DNA of 64,000 bases from Macrothele yani (lineage: Eukaryota > Arthropoda > Arachnida > Araneae > Macrothelidae), in contig CM077006.1 of the NCBI GenBank assembly GCA_039090855.1, forward strand, positions 48,865,336-48,929,335, given 5' to 3'. Position 1 is the first letter of the stretch. Each line of letters starts with the position of its first letter. Below the pieces are notes generated by a model that was not told the DNA's origin, ran no database searches, and saw only the letters and a program-made list of their open reading frames with translations. The position numbers and the translations under genes are program-made. This document shows positions 30,816-41,842 of the stretch, in pieces.

Positions 30816-31038
30816 AAGATGGCCACAGACACGCACTTTTGAATGTCGCGTTTGAGTGTGAAGCCAGCAAATGGAGTTTTGTGCCTGGGGCGGCATGTAG
30901 CGTGGAGTGAAGAGGATTTCAGGCAGGCGTTGAAGAGCTTCACTCCTTCTTCACTCCATGCGGCCCCAGGCACAAAACTCCAATTGCTGGCGTAACACTC
31001 AAACGTGAAATTCAAAAGTCCGTGTCAGCGGCCATCTT
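30816..31038. mobile_element. Foldback MITE family F, copy 2
   Basis: A 223-bp element with long inverted arms. The left starts AGATGGCCACAGACACGCAC, and the right read inward starts AGATGGCCGCTGACACGGAC. Both continue through CGTTTGAGTGT, GCCAGCAA and GGAGTTTTGTGCCTGGGG. The centre is GAAGAGCTTCACTCC. No coding capacity. Confidence 0.85.
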
Positions 31039-32173
31039 TCGATCTCTTCCGGGACTGGCTAGAAAAGGTTTGTTCGGAGCTGAGGTTACAGTTAACATTA
31101 ATCCTACGGCAGCTGTTCTGTACCAACCAAAATCTGCCGCTGTCCGGACTTTACAGTTGTTTGGAAATATCCGTTAATGGACGTTTCACTGTAATAGGTT
31201 TATTTGGAACAAATATGGTCCTCGAGATTTTACGAAACTACGGCCCAATCACCAGTGATGAAAATTTGAAGCTTAAATGAAAAAAAAAACAAAAAACAAT
31301 ACCTTGATAAAGCATCCATACAGAAGGAAGACTAACCGAAGATTTCGCTAGTCATTTCTGTTGAGGGGGGGTCAACCTATTTGTAATTTTTCATCAAATT
31401 ATTTCAGAATCGGGGATAACAATTTTCATCAATTGTGCGTAAACTTTTCTGGAGAACTATACCGCATGGTACAACGTGCGCAGTTTTGCCTACTTTAATT
31501 GGATTTTTTTTTTTTTTTTTATATTAGAATGTGGCATGTTTATCTTCTTATTTGAGGGATATTTAAATCTGATATTTGATTTCGGCTGCGGACTAGATAG
31601 ATAGAACAACCTCTATTTTGATTTTATACGGAACATTCCATATAAATATTCATCTCCCTGAAATAGCATTGTTTGCATCGCCAAGAGATTTATTTTTCAG
31701 TACTTTGTTTCTCTAAAATCGATCCAGTTGCAAGTCAGATTGAACTAACAGTTGCAATACATCCTTAAGCTTCTTTGGGGATGAAGCTGATGCAGACCGA
31801 ATTAGAAAGGGTGCATTTATTTCAACAGGTAATCTCGGAGGGAAATATCAGATAATAGCCTAGTTCGAAAATTCTGGAATGGCCTTTGTTTCGCAGAAAC
31901 CACGATGGCTCCCTTTACGGAAATAAATGATCACTGGAGAAAGACGTTCAGGAACGTCATTATATTATAAAGTTTGAGACTCGATGACTAACAAGCTGCA
32001 GAACTCTAAGCTAATATTCGTTCCTCTATTGGGAGTGGCCTTGTTATCAGAGTAGCTTGACGACGTAAAGGGTATTTTTTATTATTTGTGGACACAGTGC
32101 GCGTTTTGAATAAAATATTTCACTACGGATTCACCTATAACAGGTATTTCATGGCAGTGTGCAACCAGTTTCT
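31039..32173. other. Unassigned DNA
   Basis: 1.1 kb with no recognisable gene or repeat. Short open frames lack motifs. A T run lies at 31504-31520. Confidence 0.5.
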
Positions 32174-32174
32174 T

Positions 32175-32366
32175 AAGGCGGACACAGACACTCACGTTTG
32201 AGTGTCACGCCAGCAAATTCGGAATTTTTTTTTACCTAAGGCGGAATGTAGCGTGGGGCTCTTAAAAGTCTGTCTGAAATCCTCTTCACTCCACGCTACA
32301 TACCACCTCAGACACAAAATTCCATTTGCTGGCGTCGCACTCAAACTTGTGTGTCTGTGGCCGCCT
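32175..32366. mobile_element. Foldback MITE family F, copy 3
   Basis: A 192-bp element with inverted arms: AGGCGGACACAGACACTCAC on the left, and AGGCGGCCACAGACACACAA when the right end is read inward. Both arms share GTTTGAGTG and GCCAGCAAAT. It is the same family as the two copies near 30.7-31.0 kb. Confidence 0.87.
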
Positions 32367-32621
32367 GGAGTATCAGGGGTCCTCATCTGCGAGCAAGGAA
32401 CTGCCTCAAGTTAAGCAAAAGATGTCTAAATTAGCGCTCTCTTTGTGCCAATAGAGACCTATTAGATTCATGGGCTCCCCATCTGGCGCTCTCATCTGGC
32501 GAACCGAAATTCCACCGCAACCTCTTAAAACAGGTGCTTTTGTAAGCTGTCAATGGAGAGTTTTCAAGTACTGAGATATGACTTAGGACAAAGCCAGAAG
32601 AATTTCGGTTCACTTCAAGTT

Positions 32622-32842
32622 TTTTTTTGTTTGATTGATGGTTTAACGACCACCGTGAGCAACTCAATGGGCTATAAGCAGTCGCCCGTCCCTAATTTAG
32701 GGTCACTGGCTCCAGGGATAGGGAGACAGCCAGTGCCGCAAGACAAACACAACATCCATGCTTTATTGGGATTCGAACACGGATCCCTTTCGAACGAATG
32801 ATCAGAGGCCATCGCCTTAGACCACTGCGCCACCGGGGCGGC
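32622..32842 (-). mobile_element. SINE-1, full length, with 11-bp target-site duplication
   Basis: Minus-strand SINE-1 with a clear head and body. An exact direct repeat CACTTCAAGTT lies on both sides (32611-32621 and 32843-32853), defining the insertion. Box B is slightly changed (plus GGATTCGAACACGG). Confidence 0.92.
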
Positions 32843-32853
32843 CACTTCAAGTT

Positions 32854-33159
32854 CAGCACCACTAGAACGCGCGTCCCAAAATCCATTTCCACACGTTGAG
32901 AAGAAAAGAAATCCAGCTCAATTACCAGAAAAAGAATTGGCTAGCCTTCTTCCCTCGCCAGAACAAAGTACGATGGGCGAATGTTCTGACAAATGAGTAG
33001 AGATGCAGCTTTAAACATTGTCGAAGAGCTTTCATCAGAGGCAATGTGGAAGTGGTAGTCTACTGTGAATTCAACAATAACTGGACCTACCTCCACGAAT
33101 TCCATGGAGAACCCCTGACAGTCCAAAAGATCAGATGATTAAGATTCTCGTACCTTATA
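32854..33159. other. Unassigned spacer
   Basis: No supported feature. Confidence 0.5.
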
Positions 33160-34500
33160 CACTGGGTACTCACTGAATTACGACCACCTACCTAATACTT
33201 CGTGGGCCACCCTTTCTCCCGGACAGTGGCGATGCCTGCCGCTCAGAACTGGATGGGCTATTAGAGGGGCTAAGCATGATGGGGGGCGGCATAAATATTT
33301 CTGCTTAGCACTTCAAAAGTGCTGGGTAGAAATTTTGGAAAAAAATCCGTTCATGCGGATTTTACACGACGCTGATAATGTTATCCCTTGTCAAAAGAAA
33401 AAAGTTTTCAGGTGTATACTGTACGTAGCACTTATTTAACGTATGTACTGTAGTATGGGAACCATGGATCCGAATCTCTATTGACAGTTCCTACTAATTT
33501 GCAATTTTAGCTGACTTATACGTAGTTTTTTTTTTTTTATGTCATAAGGCTGCTTATAAATTTTAGTTTGCAACCTTACAAGGAATATATTTCTCTCTCA
33601 TCTTTTAAACTATAATTATAAAAAATGGCGTTTCTCTCTACTCTCTTAGAATTTCTCTCAGGACTCTCATTTCCCAGAAGTACAAACACTAAATTTAACA
33701 AAAAAAAAATATTATATGACAAACTTTCTGTGCATTCGAAAGATTCAGGTACGTTTATCCAAGTTCCATAAAATCTCAGACGGTTGCACCTCCCATATGT
33801 TCTAACAGCTTAATTTGGGGGGGGCAACGTCGCACGTGTCCCGGAGAACGACCATCGTCGAGTCTGCGAGTTATCTGCACAACTGTGTGGGGATCTGCAA
33901 CGCAACTGTTCGAATTGAGGTTACAGTTCTAATAAGGAATGGAGTGGAGTGCCCGATTGCATCACCTAGTGTTCTACAACATCCCACAGATGTTGAATTA
34001 GGTTGAGTTCAGGCAAATATAATGGCCATTCGAGTTGTATAATACCAGCACTGCGTTCGTCGAATTATTCCTACACGTGGCGGGGCCGATGACATGAGGC
34101 ATTATTGTCCTGAATGACACCATTCGCCATTGGGTGGAGGTGTAACATTGTGGAGTGTACTTGGTCCTCAAGCAATCTCTTTGGTGGTAGCCAGTGTTCA
34201 TGCATTGGTGCCGACACAAATACGGACTCTACTAGTATTCAGCAGAATGGATTACATAACGCGATCCATCGGATCAGCACACCTGCTCCCAATCCACATC
34301 TTTTGACGCCAGAAGTCGTTTACGTCGATAGACTTGTTAGGAGAGGGTAGCGTATAGGACTTCTGTTGTTGTATAGCATATCTGCGCCAGCAGTGGAGGC
34401 ATAGTTGAGCGGATTATTGTTGATTGGCCCATATAGCATTGGGCCGTAAACTGCGAAACTCTGGTATCTCGGTTGCCCGTGCAAAGCGACTCACCCGTAG
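33160..34500 (-). pseudogene. Tc1-like element relic, minus strand, interrupted
   Basis: A terminus-like segment, GAATTACGACCACCTACCTA, lies near 33176. After a ~570-base unrelated stretch (33245-33815), transposase sequence resumes on minus. VIQDNNASCHRPRH holds the second Asp block. After two stops, FDERSAGIIQLEWP and PELNLIQHLWDVV match the SPDLNPIEHLWD block with the catalytic Glu changed to Gln. Multiple stops make it dead. The N-terminal part (34250-34500) is barely recognisable, so the outer limit is a guess. Confidence 0.65.
33245..33815. other. Unidentified insertion inside the Tc1 relic
   Basis: This AT-rich segment breaks Tc1 similarity. It is bounded by G-rich stretches (GATGGGGGGCGGC near 33279, TTGGGGGGGGC near 33815). 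No terminal repeat or coding motif was identified. Confidence 0.4.
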
Positions 34501-34509
34501 TTCGCCTCT

Positions 34510-34822
34510 AAAACCAGATCAGATCACATGTAGATGATTTTTGGAAGGCAGTGTCTGACCCTAGGATTTAAACAACCCTTAGAAATAGGAAGTTAGGAGA
34601 TTCGGGCTCGAGTGCTAGACAGGATAGTCACACGGAAGTGAGGTAGAAGACGCCCTTATTTACTACCGGGTGGGGGAGTACCCGGGGTCCGACGGCTTAG
34701 CGTGCCCATCCGACGCACGGCGGGTATTTAGTGGTTCGAATGTTCGTACCTGCCCAAGATCGAACCTGAGGTTATCTCCATGGCAGTCATGAACGCTGAC
34801 CACTATTCCACCAGCGGTCCTC
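34510..34822 (-). mobile_element. SINE-2, tRNA-derived, copy 2
   Basis: It aligns with 11262-11574 from CAGATCAGATCACATG to the head. On minus the head has GGAATAGTGGTCAGCGTTCA (box A region) and CCTCAGGTTCGATCTTGGGC (box B). The body contains GCCGTGCGTCGGATGGGCAC. Confidence 0.82.
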
Positions 34823-36326
34823 GCCTCTAAAACACTCCTTTCGCCGCTCATCATAGGTATGTCACTGGTCTGTTGTTTCTTCATTTTGGCACCACTCCTA
34901 GTATATTTTAACCACGAAAGCCTTCGAACAAACCGCAAGTGTCCCCGTTTCCGAAATTGACGCACTAGTTTTTCGGGCGACCACAATTTGCTTTCCTAAA
35001 CTCCGATAACTCCTCCCCCTCCATCAGGTACGTAACTTTACTCTCAGTTGAACGAACAAACCTGTTACATATATGCCTTTAACCTACCAAGCCCTCCTCC
35101 TCGTTACACCAATATCGGGTACAACTGAAGGATAGTCGAAATTCAGAGAGCACGATTTTTTACCAATTTCTAGATGTTCAGAGTTTAGATTAATGAATGC
35201 TGATTTCCATGCCCGCGTTTTCTGAGCTCTAGTTCACTGAATTATAGTGAGATAGCGCAGGCGCCGTGTGTGTGAGAGATTTCTGCTCCACCACTCTGGT
35301 TCTGCACGCGTGCGTGGTCTCGTTATGTGGATATTCATCACGTCCAGTTTATTCAAAAAATAGTAGTGTCTTCGGGGAAGGTAAGTGTGTGTGTGTGGGG
35401 GGGGGGGGTAACAGTTCATTACTAAAATCATCCATTTTACCCACGAACTTGCATGACCTTAAAAAGCAGCGCGAGGAATGGACTTCACTGAATTCAGAAT
35501 TGATCACAAGCTTTCAGCTGTGCAAAGTCACCTGGGTCTCTCACCGCTCTTAAGGGGTAATTCACGTTTCTTATTAATTTACATTCCAGTTTTCCATAAC
35601 TTTCTTTGCTCAAACTATGCTTTTGCATTGCCAAAAAGGTTTTACCGACCTGAATGTCTTATTCTTGTTGTAAACAATCTTTTTATAGTAAATTTGTCAT
35701 AGTAAATTCAATAAACAAAGGAGCTAAAATTAAAATACTTGTTTTATACGTAAGAACAGAGAAAATAGATACCGAAATTGATTGTAGGAAAATTGTATGA
35801 AATAGAATTTTAACTATTTCTCTTGAATGCGGCACCTAAAAATCTATGAAAAAGAACATTTTTCAAACAATTTCCCTCATCGCAGACTTGTGTAACAGCA
35901 CTCCATATTTTCATCCCCTCCCCACTTTTCCTTGTTTCACTACTTTCGATCAAAGTGCAATTAATTATGCAATTCATCCTTCAATCTTTATTACCATGAA
36001 GAATTTTAATCCAACCATACAGAAAATGTAGCTAGAAATGTGTCTTCAAATCCATAAAGACATAGCGAAAGCAAAGCACGTATATGTTGGGAGTTGAAGA
36101 GGCGCTTCCAGAATTTCTTATACAGGAGGAGCTAGGGAGGCTGCAGTCTAGTTGAAAAGGGAGGCTGGAGAGCTTTGCCTGAAACTGCATTTGCATAGCA
36201 AGCACACTGTTTTTAGCTCGGTTAATATGATACAGATCAACAAAAATAGCAAAACTTTTTTTTTTTTTTTTTTTTTTTTTAAGAGATGCGTTCATTCACA
36301 CGGTAAGTAAAGAAGATTTCTTTTTA
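34823..36326. other. Unassigned DNA
   Basis: 1.5 kb without a supported gene. It contains a GT run and G run near 35384-35409 and a T run at 36258-36281. Confidence 0.5.
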
Positions 36327-36447
36327 CAGACTGACGAGCCATTACATTATGACCACTTCCAGCCCAGAGAAATGAGCGCGCCTGGAGACTGAACGGTTAC
36401 GCAGGCGAATTTCACAGAGCAGTATAAAAAAAAATATATATATATAT

Positions 36448-39400
36448 GGGATGTAAGGTCAGGTGATGCGTAACATCACAGCCTCTCCTTGACAAATGTC
36501 AACCCCGCCTTCTCGTGGTGCATCCTGTTCCCACTAAAGGGGCTCTGACGACCGCTAATAGCGGTATAACTATACCATCGGGATCAGAGATAATTCTATC
36601 CCACACTCACCAACCCACTTGGCCAGCGTGGTGAGTTATGGCCAAACCCCTCCAAAATGACTCCACAACTTAAATCTTGGCCCTCAGTCTCCGGCAGCTG
36701 GAATTTACCTGGCCAAGGCAGCGGCCAGTGCGACATGAAGGCAGAGGGTGCTAAGAATCCCCGGAGGACCGGACTAGGCTGCCATCTGATGCTGACCTTG
36801 GCAATGTACAATGGACGCTCCCTATCTTCTGATTCAAGGCTTCTTGAATTGGAAGAGGAACTACAAAGGATCAAGTGGGGCATCGTGGGGCTAAGTGAGG
36901 TAAGGAGAAAATCTCATCGAACTGAAAAGTGGACATCTCTTCTACTATCGTGGGACAGATACTGGCCGAACTAGTGGTGTTGGATTTATAATAAACAAGA
37001 AACTGAAGGATAAAGTTGTAGAAGTTGAAAGTTCCTCTGACAGAGCTGCACGACTTGTTATCCAACTCTCGAAAAGATACCAGGCTCAGATTATTCAAAC
37101 TTATGCACCCACCACAAGTCATCCTGAAGAAGAAATTGAAGAATTTTATGAGGAAATTTGTCATCTAAATAATAAAGGTAAGCAGCACTTGAAAATAATT
37201 ATGGGAGATTTCAATGCAAAAATAGGGCAACGGCAACAGAATGAAACTTCAGTAGGTAAATTCGGTCATGGCAACAGAAACCAGCGTGGAAATACTCTCG
37301 TTGAGTTTGCAGAGGCAGAAGGGTTTTTCATCTTGAACTCCTCCTTCAAGAAAAAGCCACACAGGAAATGGACATGGAGACATCCAAATGGGACGACAAG
37401 TGAAATTGATTTTATTATGTGTAACAAAAAATTCGTCATAGAAGACTGCAGTGTGCTAAACAAGTTCAACACAGGTAGTGACCATAGATTGGTGAGATGT
37501 AAGATGCACCTCAACACTAAACTTGAACGTGGCAAGCTCATAAGACAAACAAAATCTATTGACATAACCAACCTTAAAAAACACCGTAATACCTTCAAGT
37601 TAGAACTGAAGAACAGGTTCTCTGCTTTAGAAGGCCTAACATCGGAAGAAGTGGACATCTCTGAAGTTAACAGAAAAGTAACCAAAGCTCTTATGGAAAC
37701 AGCAACAAAATTAGCTGGGTCTAAGTACAAGTTGCATGTGAACAAATTATCAAGAAAAACCAAAATGTTGATGCAAAAAAGAAGAGAGATGAGGACAACT
37801 AAAAAAGATGTGACTTCCAAAGTGGAATATATAGAGCTATGCAAGACAGTAAGAAAAAGTATCACTGAAGACGTAAGGAAATTCAACTGTGAACTAGTGA
37901 GGAAAGCAATTGAAAACAACCATAGCCTAAAGATAGCAAAGGGACATCTCAGTAAGGGAAGAAAACAGATTATGGCACTGAGAAAAGAAGATGGTTCTGT
38001 AACAAGAAATAGAGGCGAAATTTTGACAAGAGTGAAAGATTTCTACTCCAAATTATATGAAAGGGATGATATATGCACTCCAGACATCATGAAAGATACC
38101 AGTACCAGAGTTCCTCCAGTCCTTCCAGCAGAAGTTGCACATGCAATCAAGAACATGAAGCGAGGAAAAGCTCCAGGAGAAGATGGAATTACTGTAGACA
38201 TCATACAAGAAGCAAGTGGAGAAATCGAAACAGTACTCGCCCAAATTTTCACTCGATGCCTTAATGAAGGAAAGATTCCTGAGGATTGGAACACCGCTAC
38301 AATGATCCTGCTACATAGGAAAAGTGACATTGAGGATCTCGGAAACTACAGACCTATCAGCCTCCTATCAGTAGTTTATAAAATCTTCACTAAAGTTCTT
38401 TCACACCGCTTGAAGGTAACACTGGACATGGCTCAACCGAGAGAACAAGCTGGATTCAGGAGTGGCTACAGCACAATAGATCATATCCACGTGCTGAGAG
38501 AACTAATTGAAAGAGCGAGGGAATACGAACTTCCATTGTGCATGGCTTTTATCGATTATGAAAAAGCCTTTGATTAGGTGAAACCATCAACAGTTACAAT
38601 GGCTCTGAAAACCTGCGGTATTGAAGATGCATACATTAATATTATTAATAACATCTATGAAAATGCAAGTGCAAAGATTAGGCTGTTTGAAAATACAACA
38701 CACGTAAAAATTGGAAAGGGAGTGAGACAAGGTGATACCATATCTCCGAAGCTCTTTAATGCCACATTGGAGGGTGTTTTTCAGTCACTGAGCTGGGAAA
38801 ACAAGGGGATAAAGATTAATGGAGATTATCTAACCCACCTTCGTTTTGCTGATGGCGTAGTCATTTTTGCAACTAGCCCATCAGAGCTGCAGAGTATGAT
38901 CCAGGAACTTGCTGACAAGAGTAAAGAAGTGGGATTAAAAATGAACTTTCAGAAGACAAAAGTGATGTGCAATGCTTTCACAAGAAATGAAGATTTATCG
39001 GTTGATGGAGAAAAGCTGGAGACTACCAATACCTACATTTATCTTGGACAGCAGATATCAAGTGAAGGTCACTTTGATGAAATTAATCGGCGTATAAAAC
39101 TTGCCTGGAGAGCTTTTGGAAGAAACAGCATAATTTTCAAGAGCAATATGCCATTATGTCTTAAAAGAAAAGTGTTTGATCAATGCATCCTTCCAGTGCT
39201 TACGTATGGTGCAGAGACGTGGACCTTAACTAAAAGAGACATACAAAGGCTGCAGACAACTCAAAAAAGCATGGAGAGGTGCATACTTGGTGTAACGAGG
39301 AGAGATAAGAAGAGGAACTCGTGGATCCGAAAAATGACAAGAGTGGAAGACATCATGATCAGTGTTAAATCCCTGAAATGGCAATGGGCTGGACATACTG

Positions 39401-39614
39401 CCAGATCATCGATGGACAGCCGAAATTTTAGATTGGATTCCAAGGGACAGGAAAAGACCCAGAAGAAGACCACATGGGAGATGGGTGGATGAAATTCGAA
39501 AGTATGCAGGGGTGACATGGAGGAGACTGGCACAAGACAGACCGTTGTGGAGGAAACTTGGGGAGACCTTCGTCCAGCAGTGGATTGATAATGGTTGACA
39601 ATGATGATGATGAG
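36448..39614 (+). mobile_element. RTE-type LINE, copy 2
   Basis: It starts GGGATGTAAGGTCAGGTGAT after a TA run and ends GGTTGACAATGATGATGATG before a second TA run (39615-39638). It shares coding variants with copy 3 (for example a Tyr in GSKYKLHV and the NNHSLKIAK stretch), placing both in one subfamily. It is inserted in a Tc1 element. Confidence 0.92.
36657..39598 (+). pseudogene. RTE endonuclease/reverse transcriptase ORF, copy 2
   Basis: Endonuclease and reverse transcriptase motifs are as in the other copies: IIMGDFNAKIG, SDHRLVRCKM, KAPGEDGIT, REQAGFRSGYST and KGVRQGDTISPK. Lesions compared with copy 3 are an 8-bp deletion near 36909 (frameshift in the endonuclease), TAG at 38575-38577 in the FDSVK block, and an 8-bp deletion near 39403 (frameshift in the C-terminal tail). 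The reverse-transcriptase active-site motif reads FADG instead of FADD, so the second catalytic Asp is lost. It cannot be autonomous. Confidence 0.92.
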
Positions 39615-39639
39615 ATATATATATATATATATATATACA

Positions 39640-40658
39640 ACCCGAGGACCGCCTTTCCGTTAATAGCGTGTTTGGAGTCGGAATGGGAAAACTGCCGATT
39701 TATCGGAGTTTGATAAAAAGCCAAATTGTGACGGCATGGCGCGTCAGAAGTACGATCTCGGAAACGGCGCTGCTTGTTTACGTGCCGCTGTAGTGAGTAC
39801 GTATCTAAAGTGGTGCACAGATGGCCAAATGACGTACCGTCGTCCTCAGCTCATTGATGCCAGAGGGGAGCGGAGACAGTCGCGCATTGTTCACAGCAAC
39901 CGACTGCAGGGCGACAAATCACCCGCAGCTACAACAATGGTGACCAGGGCAACGTGTCACAGCGCACAGTTCATCGCAGTCGTCTGCGCATGGGCTTTAG
40001 TAACCGAAGACCCAGCCGTGTCCCCATGCTTCACTGCACGTCATTGCCAACAACACATGAAATGAATCGTCGAGGTTCGACCGTGGATGATTGGAAGAAA
40101 GTAGCCTGGTCAGATGAATCAAGATTCCTGGGGCATCACGTAGCCGGCCGAGCGCGGATACGCCGATTACCAACGGAGGCTATGGCACCTGGATGCACTG
40201 TTGGGCGGAAACAGGCCGGCGGTGGCGGTGTTATGCTGTGGGCGAAGTTTTCTTGAGACACTTTAAAAGTCCCATTATCCCAACAGCAGAATCCCTGACA
40301 GCTGTCAGATATCAGAACAACGTTGAGGACCATGTTCAGCCATTCATGGCAAATGTGTTCTCTGCGGGTGATGGCCATTAACAACAGGATAATGCGCCAC
40401 GCCACACTGCCATAATCGTGTAGCATGGCGCATTATCCTGTTGTTAATGGCCATCACCCGCAGAGAACACAGTTGCTATGAATGGGTGAACATGGTCCTC
40501 AACGTTGTTCAGATACCCGAAATGTACCGGAACTGGAAGACCTGCTTTTGACATTATGATGCCAGATACCCCAGGATACCTATCGCCACCTCATTGAATC
40601 GATGCCTCGCCGAGCGGCCCCTGTTTTGAGGGCTAAAGGGGCTCCTACAGCTGACTAG
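39640..40658 (+). pseudogene. Tc1-like transposase, right part of the split element
   Basis: The start region reads GVGMGKLPIYRSLIKSQIVT in a broken frame. KKVAWSDESRFLGHHVAGRA (first Asp) is at about 40095, followed by RKQAGGGGVMLWAKFS and then a frameshift. VEDHVQPFMANVFSAGDGH and QQDNAPRHTA (second Asp) end near 40420. Here a reversed copy of the preceding ~80 bases intervenes. The normal Glu block is not recognisable. The C-terminus YRHLIESMPRRAAPVLRAKG ends at 40656-40658. It is dead. Confidence 0.8.
40321..40505. repeat. Inverted duplication inside the Tc1 relic
   Basis: About 80 bases (GAGGACCATGTTCAGCCATT to AACAACAGGATAATGCGCCA) are repeated in reverse at about 40424-40505, with about 22 bases between the arms. 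The second arm has small changes (GTTGCTATGAATGGGTG). This makes a long hairpin where the transposase coding sequence should continue. Confidence 0.9.
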
Positions 40659-40704
40659 GTAGGTGGTCATAATGTAATGACGCATCGGTGTGATTTACGA
40701 TTTC

Positions 40705-40915
40705 TTTTTTTTTCTTTTTTTTTTTTGCTTCTTGTTTCTGTATAGCGACCATAAATAACACCTAAGGATACAAGCAGTCTCTCATTCTTTCTTTAGGGTC
40801 ACTGGCTCTAGGAAAGGGCGAGAGCAAAGCCATAGGACAAAACTCTCACCCCCTCATCCAGGACTCAAACTGGGCCAAACTTCTGCGATTAGCAGAAGAC
40901 CACGCAAGCTCTAGC
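40705..40915 (-). mobile_element. SINE-1-related element, strongly diverged
   Basis: After a T-rich tract, AAGCAGTCTCTCATTC, TTTAGGGTCACTGGCTC and GGACTCAAACTGGG (altered box B) follow the order of a minus-strand SINE-1. The head (GACCACGCAAGC) is degraded. Confidence 0.6.
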
Positions 40916-41840
40916 TACAGAGAGAGACTTTATTTCGGTTACGTGAGGCAATCAGTATCTTCACTGAGTGTGCTCTTTGAAAAGAACCTGTGTAACATCC
41001 GTGAAAAATTGCTTTTGCTTGTGAACGCATTATAATTGAAAGAATTTTTAAAGAAATGCACTTTTCGTTTAACAAGGAGGAGTCACTGAATTTTTGCTCC
41101 GCAGCTACACTGAGTCATCTATCTTCCAGTTGTTAATATACCTTCCCGGCATCTTTGATTTTCAAATGATTTGCATCGGAGCTATATACAGACGTTACAA
41201 TCTTCCCACAGAACATTAATTTCAGTCAAATCAGTTTTGCTCATAATTACTCTCATGTCACCCCTGCCAGCTTTTGTCATTAAACTCATTTCTCATCAGA
41301 ATTATCAAGAATCCCTGTTCATTTGTCATCGATCGGTAGTTCTTGCGAGTCACGGCAATATACCTATTCGTGATACAAGAAACCTATGATTATTCTTTTC
41401 AAGTCAAGAGAGTGTTCTTTCAGTCACAGTCATTTTATATAACGCTTAAATTCCTTTCTTCGCCTGCCAAAAAGAAGAAAAACCCATTATAGAAAATAAA
41501 AGTTTATAAAATATTTATTTCGAAGTTTGGTCCCTCGAAGAAAGGCAAATGTTTTAGGAATTTACATTTATCAAACTTTCTAGTGTTCTTAACATCACAT
41601 CAGTTTTCAGAATTTTCCTCGTTAATGGTCTTCATTTACTTGTACACCCGACTCAAATTTCAATGAATTCACAGTGATTTTTCTTCCCGATTTTGTTTTT
41701 CCTTACCAATTTCACAACTAGGAGATATAAAATGTGTTTATGATGATCAGCACAATATTAATGTCGCGGCTGGAAATAAAAACAATTGGGGAAAGAAGAT
41801 GAAATATCGTAAGCAAAATTTTAATGCATTGTTTTTTTTA
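40916..41840. other. Unassigned AT-rich DNA
   Basis: No gene or repeat family was recognised in this 0.9-kb stretch. Confidence 0.5.
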
Positions 41841-41842
41841 TA

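Larger units (their letters stand above)
36327..40692 (+). mobile_element. Tc1-like element split by RTE copy 2
   Basis: The left terminus (36327) has CATTACATTATGACCACTTC about 11 bases in. The right terminus read inward from 40692 has CATTACATTATGACCACCTA at the same offset, so the two ends match. A TA precedes the left end. The left 110 bases stop at AGTATAAA, and the RTE copy (36448-39614) follows. Tc1 sequence resumes near 39635 with GGACCGCCTTTCCG. Without the LINE the element would be about 1.2 kb. This dates the RTE insertion after the Tc1 insertion. Confidence 0.8.

Noticed and set aside
35234..35553. Exon candidate ending at GTAAGT near 35380
   Set aside because: The donor-like motif is followed by a GT/G run, no acceptor could be placed, and the frame has no recognisable protein.
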